This document shows positions 10,896-22,700 of a stretch of 64,000 nt of DNA, piece after piece. Each line of letters opens with the position of its first letter. The stretch's first letter is position 1. Source of the stretch: Euryodendron excelsum. Its lineage: Eukaryota > Streptophyta > Magnoliopsida > Ericales > Pentaphylacaceae. The DNA lies in contig CM065377.1 of assembly GCA_033060915.1 (NCBI GenBank), positions 35,338,683-35,402,682 of the forward strand, written 5' to 3'. Under the pieces are notes generated by a model. The model saw only the letters and a program-made list of their open reading frames with translations, searched no databases and was not told where the DNA came from. Both the position numbers and the translations under genes were made by a program.

Positions 10896-13474
10896 TCTTG
10901 CATGCTTGAAACAAGGGTTTTCCCAGTTCATGTGTAGGAAAAATAGTTGAAAGTTACTGTGTCAGGGGCTTTTCTCTAATTCGACCTTATACTATGTGGA
11001 TTCAGTCCCTTTGCTTATGTGGTGAAGCCTAAACCTTGTATGTTTATGACCCTACTTATATTGTGCATATCATACATATACATCTTTTTAAATCGTTTTC
11101 TAAACTTGTTTTCAAAAACTTGCATCAAAATCTCTTTCAAAACTTGCATTAAAATCTTCTTCTTCCAAACTTGTTTTCAAAAATCACAATCTTAAGATGA
11201 TTCTAGACACTTCATGGTTAGGGTTATTTTAGAAAAGTGTTACATAAGTTTTGGGTGAAATCCTAAAATTGTTTTTGTCAAAATCATAATCCTAAGGTGA
11301 TTCTAGCCCTTTTATGGTTAGAGTTGCTTTAGAAAAGTGTTATATTTAATGAGATCAATATGGTCCATATTTTCAAAACTTTGCTATTTTTAAAACCACA
11401 ATCCTAGAATGGTTCTAATCTTCCTATGGTTAGAGTCGTTTTAGGAAAGTGAGATATTTTTAGAGACGTGTAAAAGTCCATATTCAATTCTCTTTCCAAA
11501 TCACTTTTTGAAAATCTCCTTTCCAAAACCGCTTTTTAAATCCCCTCCAAAAATCTCTTTTTAAACTTACTTTCTAAAAATCTCTTTTTTTTTTAATCCA
11601 CTTTCTAAAAATTCTTTTCAAACTCCTTTCCAAAAAATCTCTTCAAAATTCTACTTTCTAAAAACACTCTTCAAGTTTCCTTCCTAGAAACTCCTTTCAA
11701 AAGATTTACTTTTCAAAAATCTCCTTTTCTTGAAGCCCAAGTCAAGCTTTGGAGCCAACGATTAGGAAATCTTAATTTTTACTTTCCTTTTCCACATCCA
11801 ATCATAACTTTCCAAAATTCGACTTTCTTACATCAAACTCTTAGGTTTCCTAAATCTTTTTTTCATATCAAATCATATTTTATAAATCCAAGTTTTCCAA
11901 ATCTCACCCTTTCCAATTTCATGTCGAATCTAGTCTTCCAACTTAGGAAACCAAATCCAATCCTCTATTTTTAGAAACAAAATCAAATCATCTCTTTTTG
12001 AAAATAGAAATCAAATCTTTCTTAATTCAATCCTTTCCTAAATTCTAAACTTTCCAATTGTCAAACCTTTTCAAATTTCAAACTTTACAATCTTTCTAAA
12101 TTTAAACCTTTTCTAATTTCTAAACTTTTTAAATCTTTCTTAAATCAAACTTTCCAAAACCAAAACTTTCTCAATGTCAAAGTTTTCTAAATTCAAAACG
12201 TTCCTAAGTTGAAACTTTCTAAAATAAAAAATTTCCTAATTCAAAACTTTCCTAAGTGAAACTTTCCTAAAATGAAACTTTCCTAATTTGCAACTTCCCT
12301 AAAACGGAACTTTCCTAAGCTTTCCAAAGTCCAATTTTTCCTAAACCTTAGCTTTTCTAAATCCATTCCAAGTCAAATGTTTTCAAATCAAGTCAAATAT
12401 CTTTTCGAGTCTTCGTTAAATCCAACTTTTCTAATTCAAACCTTTCCTAAATCAAACTTCTTAAATCAAATCATTTCCAATTCAACAACATGTTCTAATC
12501 TTAGGTAACCTAAACCCTAGGAGGCCTAAATCTTAATTCAATCCTAAGCCTAAAGTTAGGAAACTTCCACTCTTTTCTAAAACTCTTTTCTAAAGCAAGT
12601 TGGTTTTCTAATTTCAAATTTCAAAATGTTTTCAAATCTCTCTCTTTCCAAATCTAGTCCAAGTTTTCTTTCAAGGGTCAAATCCTCTTTCAAGTTCAAT
12701 TCTAAGTCTAAGTTCAATCTCGATTCTAATCTTCCATTCTAAGTTTCAAATCAAACTCTTTTTCCAATCAAAATCTTCTGTTTTCAATTGGACTCTTGTC
12801 CAAACTACGACTGACCTGATTCTCCAAAAGGGATACGTTGGCAACTCTCATGGGTGCGGTCATAACCTTTTTTAAATTTTCAATTCCTTAATCCATCTCA
12901 AGTTTCTAATTCCAAAATCTATTTTCAAAACTAAATTTACAATTTCAAAATCTTTTTTTCAAAAATCAAATCTATTTTCAAAGTCAAATTAAGTCTTTTC
13001 AAATCCACTTTCAAAATCAAAGTCTTTCTTGCACTTGCGTATCATACATCATGTTAAATTTTTTTAAAAATTCTTTTCAAAAATGGATTGTTTTTGGACA
13101 TTTATTAATAAAATATTCTAAATGAGTGAATCTAGAGTGAATAGACATATTGGTATTGCAAGGGCGGGGTAGGGTGATGGCTTAATGTGTCTTCCTTACA
13201 CGAAACCAACCTTCGAACCTAGATCACTGTTTTTAAAGACCAAAATCGATTCAAAAAGGGCTTACATTTTTCCAAAGGTTGCCAAACAACCTATTTTCTT
13301 AAAAACCCTCTCTTGAGGAAGTTTTCAAAATCTTTTAAAATAACCTTAAGTGTAATCTTCGGATTGGGTTTAGTTTTAGGTGACGTAACTCACCTTAACT
13401 AAGTTAGGTGGCAACTCTAAACCTTTTTCTAAAAGCCCTTATTCAAAATTAATTTCTATTTCAAACCTAGTCGC

Positions 13475-13498
13475 ACTCATTCTTCTAGAAGGATGAGT
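13475..13498 (+). other. U5 terminal hairpin (S1 copy)
   Basis: Near-perfect palindrome with arms ACTCATTCTTC / GAAGGATGAGT, about 65 bp from the LTR end. It is conserved in all family copies; see S2 and P1. Confidence 0.6.
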
Positions 13499-13564
13499 TC
13501 TAATGAGAGAGCACTGTGTTTTTCTCACTTATCTTTTTTGGGCGTGAAAAATCGAGGTGCGACA

Positions 13565-13654
13565 AACGAGCTTGAACATTTTATCGATCTTGAATCTCAT
13601 TTCATTGACTTCTTCTCGAGAGACGCAGGATAACTCGTCAGGGTTGGCAGCCAT
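13565..13654 (-). pseudogene. M1 gag, N-terminal part
   Basis: An ATG at 13654 opens a minus-strand frame starting MAANPDELSCVSREEVNEMR, running into MFKL at the S1 insertion site and continuing at 8668. This start is favoured because it is the first ATG after a plausible 3' splice acceptor (TTTCTTTCACAG, ending 13744) and because the frame reads through to the capsid core once S1 is removed. Confidence 0.72.
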
Positions 13655-14275
13655 TAGTGCAGCTCTTTGTTGAGTAATGATGGGGTCTCTAGGTGGATGC
13701 TGGTCTTTCTTAGGAGTAATGATGAATTTTTATAGTGTAGTTTCTGTGAAAGAAAAAGTAAGAAAAGAAAAACAAGGACACAAGCCACAAGTTAGTTTTT
13801 GATATTTGGAAAGCTTTATGCAATGCATGTCTTAAGGGTGTCCCTTCTTGCGAGGGAGACTAAATATGATGCATTTGGCTCACTTTTTGGAGATAGGGTG
13901 TTTGCCCCTGTATGCAGATACCTTACCATCGAGTGGGAACATACGTTCATTCATGCATTCATGGAAAATAAAGAAGTACATTGAACTTTGGAATTTAAAT
14001 ACAACGAAATTGAAATACATTGCAATAAGGGGAGAGGGAACAATTTCCTTGGGACTTCCACCTTTTTACTTTTACATTTGAGATTCTAAACTACTCTTGA
14101 GTATTCGGATTTGCCTTCTTTGAACTTGATGTTGAGGGGGTCATTGAGAGACCTGGTTGTATGATTGCCCTTTGTATTTTTGGCAACCCTATCTCCGTGA
14201 GCATAAAGGGATTAGGGCCCCTCTTTATAGAATGACTTGAAATGCATGCCATGAGTCCTTAGGGTTATATAATGG
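13655..14275 (-). other. M1 leader, part near gag
   Basis: Untranslated leader similar to M2 53800-54290. It includes a candidate 3' splice acceptor at 13745-13744 (minus strand) with a pyrimidine-rich tract. No reading frame is supported; the frames at 13799-14081 have no recognisable content. The last five bases (aatgg) are one copy of the T1 target duplication. Confidence 0.65.
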
Positions 14276-15544
14276 TGTGCTGTCGCGGGCACCCCAAAAT
14301 AAAACCGATACCCGAAAAACAAATATGTAGTAGTGCAATTAAGGATCGTTCCCACGAAGAGTGTTTAGTTTCGTTTTATGTTAAGTGAACAAGGATTGGG
14401 GGGGTTTTAGATTTAATGAAAACTATTTTAATAATCACAACTACGAAACAATTCAGATTAAAGGGTTGAAACCAATCAAAAGAACAAACCTTGATCTAGG
14501 TCAACATCCATAATCAAAATTTACAACTGATCATTGATGCAAGCATACCAATTCACACATTGAATATTTACCGTCGGAATTATTTTCCTATCTCTCCTTA
14601 GTTGTAGTTAATCAGAAACAAGTGATCTGATTAACCCTAACTATTAAACACCCCAGGAAAAGCACACAAGGTTTAATCTAGCAGCAGCCTTAAGAATTAG
14701 AGAGATCGATAAAACTAAACAACACAAGCACAATCGGTTGCATTTAATTTAGTCGAATACCCTTCCTAAGATATATTAGTTCCCAATGCAGTAAATCATT
14801 AAATTTCAGTTACTTCACAAATTAGAGGAATCAAACAATTACGGATTTGATATCTAACTTAGCAGTAGATTGCAATGATTAATAAACTAGTAGGCCTCCT
14901 AGCGATTCAACAAGACAATCATGAAAATAGGCATAGAACAACATTCGATACTGAAAGCATAAATCGAATAATGAAAACAAATTAGATCTCACAGTTTAAT
15001 ATTAATTCTGAGATTTCTGTCTTCTTTGACCAAGATTCAAAGTTTAGCCACGCCGGGCCATGAAAAACAGCTTAAAGAATAACCTAGAATAATCTGAAAA
15101 ACGACCAACCCTAGAAACAAAACAGTCCCAGCTTTTATAAACGTCTGAAAATCTGCAGTTGCGTCAAACCGTTCGATTGCCCTTGATACCGTTCGAACGC
15201 ATCGGACTACCGTTCGAACGGTACGTCGAACGCACTTCGAACGGTAAAACCTATTCTCTGAATCTTTCAAAAGCTCTTCAAACCTGAACTTGATGTGTAT
15301 CCGTTTGACATAGCGTTTGAACACATCTACTACTGTTCGAACGCCTCTTGGGACCGTTCGAACGCTTCTTCGAACGCTGTTTCTAATCTCGCGCGAATTC
15401 GCCACTTTTAAGCTAGGATCTTCTTCCTGGGCATTCCATAGCACCCTAAGGCCAAATATAAGAATAGTGAGTATCTTTAGGTATCAAATAAGTATAAAAG
15501 ATTAAACATTATGGGATAAAAATATGATATTTGCATTCTCATCA
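14276..15544 (-). repeat. T1 3' LTR
   Basis: 1269 bp. On the minus strand it starts TGATGAGAATGC at 15544 and ends CAGCACA at 14276. It contains clustered CGTTCGAACG palindromes at 15160-15375. Confidence 0.95.
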
Positions 15545-16934
15545 AATTCCCCCACACTTAACCTTTTCTCGTCCTCGGGAAAAACTCAAACTCACTTTCC
15601 TAAAACATCAAAGTTGTAACAACGAACAACCAAACTCTTCAAAACTCATAACATATCATGAACAACATTCTTGAACAATTCACAATTACTTAGCAAGCAT
15701 TTCCACTTAAGAGTGGAGTAAACTGAATATGTAGACCCTCACCAAAATAAACACTTTACTCTCATGTATTTAAAGGGTATGTGTATCACTCAAATTCATT
15801 CCAATGAAAATGATCTACCATAGGCTTGCATATCTTCTCATTCTCCACTACTAGGATCACATACATAACACGAATCATAAGGACTTTTCAAGGGTTATAA
15901 CGGGGTTTAGGATCAAGGTGGGAAATATTTGAGAATGTAACTCAAAAGCCATCGAAACTAGTGGAGCAAAAATGACTCAACTCAAGTTCGAATATATAAG
16001 ACATGTAAAACCAATCACTCTATTCAACAGCTTCTGTCTTTGTATATATCCCATATAAATAGACCTGTTTCTTAGAATTTTAGGAGGAATTATGAACATG
16101 GATAATTTGTAACATTAAAAGCAATTTCCCCCATCACTTCCCTTCTCTTTTTTCTTCCTTTTTTCTCTTTATTTTTTTTTTCAAAATTACATAAACAACG
16201 AAACTCATGAATTGAGAATGAAAACATGTTCCTTTTCACCAACCATAGCCCTACCACAATTCCGGACACTCCCACAATTATTTCTCGCGCACCCATACAT
16301 ATCATAAGGATGAACAATGCTCTACTAGCTCTACGGCTTGGTTAAAGGCATTATATTTCTTCGGGTTTAAAGCTTGTAATGTGGGTTCACAATAACGACA
16401 TATCAAGCTCAAAGGGGTTCACAAAGAAAAAAATTAATTACAAGGTAGGCTATTCGGCTTCTGTAACTTATAACAAAGATGGCCTTAATAATGTTCATGT
16501 ATGCCTATGTCAATATGACCTCAAAGAGAATCAAAACAAGTTCTAGAGAAACAAATCCATGGAAGAATATCTCACATGAAAGAAAATAGTGACTGATATG
16601 GATGTGTCAGTCTAAAGGCTCAAAATCTCACCGGCTTTTGTCTACCAAATTCAGTCACTTCAATCTCAAGTAAAATAACTAGACTAATTAATTCTAAATT
16701 GGAAGATTACTTATTCAATCATGTTATGAATTCTTCAAGCTTAATTGAATCTTGTTATTGTTTATTTGTATATATTTTTTTCAAATCAAATACGAAAACA
16801 TAACCTAAATCCCCTCCCCCACACTTAAAACTTACATTGTCCCCAATGTAAAGTAAAATGTACAGAAAGGGCAAAGATAACCAATATATAAATGCGAAAA
16901 TAAGAAAAGAAAAAAGAACTTCCCTTGGGTTGCC
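15545..16934 (-). other. T1 polypurine tract and 3' untranslated region
   Basis: The PPT GTGTGGGGGAATT (minus strand) lies at 15545-15557, touching the LTR. The rest, up to the integrase end, has no supported frame. In particular there is no env-like gene such as some Athila elements carry; the 75-codon frame at 16090-16317 is hydrophobic by chance. A second GTGTGGGGGAGGG tract lies near 16815-16827. Confidence 0.75.
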
Positions 16935-18179
16935 TCCCAAGCAGCGCCTTTGTTTATTGTCATGGGCTCAACTCCATGCTTCCTTCTTCAATCCGTATAG
17001 ATCGGATCCTCAAGGTCCAATTTCTCCACATTCTCTACTTGGAAACCTTCATGGAATTGCTTAAGTCGATGGCCATTCACCTTGAACAATTTGGAAGTGG
17101 CTAACCTTTAAATTTTAACTGCACCATGAGGAAAAGCATTAGTAACAAGAAAAGGTCCAATCCAACGAGAACGCAACTTACCTGGAAACAAACGTAGCCG
17201 AGACTGGTATAGAAGAACTTTCTAACCAACTTTAAACTCCTTCCTAGAAATCATCTTGTCATGAAAAGCCTTCATCTTTTTTTTTGTAAATCCTTGCACT
17301 CTCATAGGCATCATTGCGAATTTCCTCTAACTCTTGTAATTGCAATTTCTTATGTTCTCCACTTTCATCCATATTCATATTAAAACTCTTGATAGCCCAA
17401 TAAGCTTTGTGTTCTAGCTCAACTGGAAGGTGGCACCGTTTTCCAAATACCAATCGATAAGGTGACATACCAATTGGCATTTTATATGCAGTCCTGTACG
17501 CCCACAAAGCATCATCCAATCGCAAACTCCAATCTTTTCTACTTGGATGGACAATTTTTTCAATGATGGACTTAATCTCTCGATTTGACACTTCTGCTTG
17601 CCCACTAGTTTGCGGATGATATGAAGTTGACACCTTGTGCGTTACATGGTACTTTCTCAATAAAGTCGCCACAGTTCGATTGCAAAAGTGAGTACCTTAA
17701 TCACTTATTAGAGCTCTTGGAATTCCAAACTTGGAGAATATGTTAGACTTGATAAAATCTGCAATAACTTTAGAATCATCAGTCCTGGTGGCTTTAGCTT
17801 CCGCCCATTTCGAGTCATAATCAACAGCAAGCAAGATATAAACATAAATGAAAGATATAGGAAACGGTCCCATGAAATCAATGCCCCAAACATAAAAAAT
17901 TTCACAAAATAGTATGAGATTTTGTGGCATCTCATTCTTGTGGAATATATTACCTGTCTTTTGACAAGGATCGCAAGACTTACAATAAGAATATGAATCT
18001 CAAAATAGAGATGGCCAATAGAACCCACATTCTAGCACTTTTCTCGATGTTCTCTTGGCTCCAAAGTGACCTCCACAAGCATAAGAATGACAAAAGGTTA
18101 AAATAGACATGATTTCATTTTCAGGCACGCACTTTCTGATCACTTAATCTGCACAATGCTTCCATAAGTATGGGTCATT
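16935..18179 (-). pseudogene. T1 integrase, decayed
   Basis: Integrates the cDNA into host DNA. Minus-strand order: a zinc-binding HHCC region (CHSYACGGH, then [12 protein letters not shown]), then the DDE core with D in GIDFMGPF, D in ALISD*GTHF and E in [12 protein letters not shown], then [21 protein letters not shown], then a C-terminal region ending near NGHRLKQFHEGF. Stops interrupt it, including one immediately after the second catalytic D. The Athila-type sequence is clear but the protein cannot be made as one piece. Confidence 0.9.
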
Positions 18180-19725
18180 TCACGCATAGTATTTGACATC
18201 ACTCTTGATCTTATCTCTTTGAGCCTTAGACACACCAGGAGGTAGTATGTTAGTAACCAGATAATTTACGATATTTGCATACCAAGGTAATGTCACACTC
18301 GTGGAGAACAATTGCTCGTCAGGGAATGTTTCCTGCAAATGAAGTTCATCCTTGACATAAGCTAAACAACTCAGATGATCGGCGACATGATTTTCTGTCC
18401 CTCTTTTGTCTTTGATCTCCAAATCGAATTCACTCAAGAGAAGTATCCATCTAATTAATCTTCGTTTTGCCTTTTTCTTCGTCATCAAATAACGAAGAGC
18501 TGCATGATCAGAGTAAACAATGACTTTAGTATCAAGTAAATAAGATCAAAATTTTTCTAAAGCAAAAACAATAGCTAAAAGTTCTTTTTCAGTAGTAGTA
18601 TAATTTATCTGAGCATCATTCAAAGTTTTGGAAGCATAATAAATGGCATGAGACGCTTTTCCAATTCTTTAACCCAAGACAGCGCCTACTGCATAATCAC
18701 TTGCATCGCATATTATCTCGAAAGGAACGCTCTAGTCAGGAGGTTGGATAACTAGGGTAGAAGTCATCAGTTCCTTTAGCTTATCAAACACCTTTTTACA
18801 TACTTCATTGAACTCAAAAGCCACGTCCTTTTGTAGTAACTTGCATAATGGTGATGCTATTTTAGAGAAGTCCTTGATGAATCTTCGGTAAAAACCTGTA
18901 TGTCCAAGAAAATAACGAACTTCCCGCACACTAGTGGGATAAGGTAAAGATTGAATAATGTCAACTTTAGCTTTGTCGACCTCAATTCTCCTAGATGAAA
19001 CAACATGACCTAACACTATACATTGTTCAACCATAAAATGACATTTTTCAGAGTTTAACACAAGGTTAGTTTCCATGCATCTTTAAAGAACAAGTGTAAG
19101 GTTGTGCAAATAATTATCAAAGGAGTCTCCATAAACTGTAAAATCATCCATAAAAACTTCTATGATATGCTCAATATAATCTGAAAATATGTTAACTGTA
19201 CACCTTTGGAAAGTGGCGGGGGCGTTGCAAAGGCCAAAGGGCATGCGACGATATGCAAAAGTCCCGAATGGGCATGTAAAAGTTGTATTTTCTTGATCCT
19301 CTGGCGCAATTGTAATATGAAAATAACTAGAAAAACCATCAACAAAACAATAGTAAGAATGACCAGCTAACCTTTCAATCATTTGATCAATAAAAGGTAA
19401 AGGGAAGTGGTCCTTGCGGGTTACAACATTTAATTTTCTATAATCTATACAAACCCTCCACCCATTCTGAGCATGCGTAGGAACTAACTCATCATTTTGA
19501 TTTTTCACAACAGTTATTCCAATCTTTTTAGGAACCACTTGAACTAGGCTAACCCAATTGCTATCCAAAATAAGATAAATCGTTCCAACTTCAAGAAGTT
19601 TAAGGATATTCTTCTTTACTACTTCCATCATGGGTGGGTTTAATCTTCTTTGCGGTTGACAGGAAGGTTTTGCTCCCTCTTCAAGTAGTATACGATGCAT
19701 GCATGTAGATAGGCTAATTCCTTTA
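18180..19725 (-). pseudogene. T1 reverse transcriptase (main part) and RNase H, decayed
   Basis: RT copies element RNA into cDNA. Visible motifs are WRVCIDYRKLN, HFPLPFIDQM, CFVDGFSSYFHI (normally LDGYSGY), FAYRRMPFGLCNAPATFQR and the catalytic VFMDDFTVYG, an FMDD form of YxDD. The connection (GHVVSSRRIEVDKAKV, FYRRFIKDFS) and RNase H ([45 protein letters not shown]) follow. There are stops after 19083, after 18732 and within RNase H. The first RT residues lie beyond S3 at 24040-24185; the frame joins directly when S3 and one TSD are removed (IANFKG to ISLSTCMHRI). Confidence 0.93.
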
Positions 19726-22700
19726 TGTCGCGCCCATATTTTTTGCACTCAAGGAATACACACACAAGCGGGAAAAACACTGTACTCCCTTGTTAGAACT
19801 CATCCTCCTAAAAGAATGAGTGCGACTAAGTTTGAATTGAAACTAGATTTGAATAAAGGGCTTCTGGAAAAAGTTTGGAGTCGCCACTTAACTTGATTAA
19901 GGTGAGTTAGATCACCTAAAAACTAAGCATGATCCGAAAACTACACTTAGGGTTTTACAAAATGATTTTAAAAATATCTCCTCGAGAGAGGGTTTTTAGG
20001 AAAACAGGTTGTTTGGCAACCTTTAGAAAATATTAAGCCCTTTTTAGAAAAATAAACTCCATTTGGTCTTTTGAAAATAGTAATCTAGGTTCGGAGGTTG
20101 GTTACGTGTAGGGAAGATGCACTAAGCCATCACCCTACCTCGCTCTTGCGGTACTTACATATCTATTTACCCTAAATTCACCTATGAGAGTCTTCAACGA
20201 ACTAATGACCAATCCTATCCACTTTAGAAAAAGAACGTTTTAAAAGACATGATGCATAATATGCAAGTGCAAGAAAAGAAAGTTAGAAAATAGATTTGGA
20301 AAGAAATTGATTTGATTTAAAAAAAGAAATTTGAAAAGACAGATTTGAAATTGAAAAGTTTTGGAGATTAGAAATAGAGATTTGGAAATAGAAATTTGAA
20401 ATTGGAAGTTTGAAAATAAATTAGAGATTTGGAAAGATTTTGTGGAAATAGAAACTTAAGAAATGTTATGACCGTACCCATGAGAGTTGCCTACGTATCC
20501 TTTTGGAGGAATCAGGTCTGTCGTAGTTCGGACAAGAGTCCGATAGAAAGTAGAAGGGTTGATTTGAAAAACAATTGGAGTTGGAATTCGAATTGGAATT
20601 GGAAGAATAGGAAGTTTGGACTTTTATTGGAAGGTTTGAAAAGATTGGTTTTGAAAGACTTGGTTTTAAGAAACTTAGACTTAGGAAAGATGAGACTTAG
20701 GAAAGACTTGAGATTTAGAAAGATTTGACTTGAATATTAGACTTGGAAGACTAGGGAAGTTGGAATTTAAAAAAGATTCGAATTGGGAAAAGTTCGAATT
20801 TAGGAAAGTTTCGTTTTAGGAAAGTTTTGAATTAGGAAAAGTTCAAATTAGGAAAATGTCATTTTAGGAAATATTTCGAATTAGGAAAGTTTTCAAATTA
20901 GGAAAGTGTTGGATTAAGAAAGTTTTGAAATTGGAAACATTTTGTTTTAAGAAAGTTTTGAAATTGGAAAGTTTTGAATTTAGAAAGTTTCAACTTAGGA
21001 AAGTTTTCAATTAAGAAAGTTTCAACTTAGGAAAGTTTTGAATTAAGAAAGTTTAAGATTTAAGGAAGATTTGAATTGAAAAATTTTTAAATAAGAAAGG
21101 TTTAAAAATTAGAAGGTTTGGGATTTAGAAAGTGTTAACTTAAGAAAGTTTTGAATTTTGAAAGCTTTGGAATTTAGAAAGAATTGAAATTTAGAAAATT
21201 TATGATTTAGAAAGTTTTAGAATTTGAATTTTAGAAAATCTTGGAATTAGGAAAGGTTTGAGTTTAGAAGAGATTTGAAAACTTAGATTTGGAAAGTTAG
21301 GATTTGATAGGGGGTAGAATTAAGAAAAGGGTTGAATTAGGAAAAATTTGGAAGCTTAATGTTTAAGGAAAGATTTGAAAGTTTTAGGAAACTTGTGGTT
21401 TAGGAAGGTTGGAAATTAGGAGAGAGTTGAATAAGGAAAGATTTAGATTTTGAGTTTTAAAGTTTAGGAAAAATTTTTATGTTCAAGTTTTGGAAACTTA
21501 AGATTTTGGAAAGTAGAAGATTAGGAAGGAGTTCAATTAGGAAAGATTTGGATTTGGAAGGATTAAGATTCCTATTTCCTAAAGCAAGGTTTGGATTTTG
21601 TTTCTAAAAGAGAAGGTTTGATTTTGTTTCCAAAAACGGAGGATTGGATCTAGTTTCCTAAACGGGAAGATTGGATTTGACGAGGATTTGGGAAGGGAAG
21701 TTCTAGAAATCCTAGATTTAGGAAGACTATAGTTTTGATGTAGAAAATAGGTTTTGGAAATACAAGAGGTTTTGGAAACCTAGGTTTTGAGGCCAAAATA
21801 AGAGATCGGAAATCATGTTTTTTGGGAAGGAAAATTATAGTGTCCTAATTGTGGGCTCTAGAGTTTGACTTGGGCACCAAGAAAAGAGTTTTTAGAAAGT
21901 GAGTTTTTAGAAAGGGTGATTTTTGGAAGGAAATCCTAGAGAGAAGTTTCTAAAAAGTGAATTTTGAAAAGAGAGAGTTTTTAGAAAGAGATCCTAGAGA
22001 GATGTTTCTAGAAAGTGAATTTTGAAAAGAGAAAGTTTTTGGAAAGAAATCTTAGTGAGGAGTTTTTAGAAAGAGATTTAGGAAGAGATTTTTATAAGAA
22101 TGAAACCTAGGGAGTGTTTTTAGGAAAGGAATTTTGAAGAGAGTGTTTTGCAAAATGAGTTGAAAAGAAGTCTTTGAAAAATAGATTTTTGGAGGAAACT
22201 TTTGAAAATAATTTTGGAAAGAAGAGTTTTTAGAAAACATATTGAAAAAGAGGTTTTAGAAAGAGAGACTTTTGGAAAGAGAGTTTTTTGGAAAGTATAA
22301 AAATATTTCACTTTCCTAAAGCGATCCTAACCGTAAGAAGGCTAGAACCACTTTAAGAAAGTGGTTTTGAAAATAACAAGGAGTTGAAAATATAGACCAT
22401 ACCGGTCACTTTAAATGTAACTCTTTCCTAAAACAATCCTAGCCATGGAAAGGCTAGAATCACCCTAGGATTGTGATTTTGAAAACAAGTTTTGAAAAAG
22501 GATATTTTGATGCAATTTTAAAAACAAGTTTAATGCAAGCTTTGAAAACGAGTTTGAAAACGATTTTTGGAAGAATGCAAGATAATGATATGCATAATGC
22601 AAATTGGGGTCGTGAACATAAAAGGTTAATGCTTCACCACATAATCAGAGGGGCCGAACCCACGTGGTCTTCGGTTAGACTAAAAAAAAGCCCCCGACAC

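Larger units (their letters stand above)
8674..13564 (+). mobile_element. S1: solo long LTR inserted in M1 gag
   Basis: Begins TGTAAGCACCCC at 8674 and ends GGTGCGACA at 13564 (4891 bp). It is flanked by gacga (8669-8673) and aacga (13565-13569), a 5-bp TSD with one mismatch. Removing the LTR and one TSD copy restores the M1 gag frame (MFKLV joined to PIHGH). No internal region or second LTR is present, so this is most likely the product of LTR-LTR recombination. Layout: U3 repeats 8674-10480, TATA 10481, R from about 10512, candidate splice donor 10775, C-run 10871-10895, TTTCCTAA-rich U5, and two terminal hairpins ending at 13498. No protein is encoded. Confidence 0.93.

Noticed and set aside
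15037..15444. Arg/Val-rich 135-codon minus-strand frame in the T1 LTR (also 27784-27996)
   Set aside because: Its VRTV/RTVR repeats are simply the CGTTCGAACG palindromes read in frame; it lies inside an LTR and is broken in the partner LTR.
16090..16317. Hydrophobic 75-codon frame upstream of the T1 3' LTR, considered as an env-like remnant
   Set aside because: Too short, no signal or transmembrane pattern shared with Athila env-like proteins, and partly built from a poly-pyrimidine tract.
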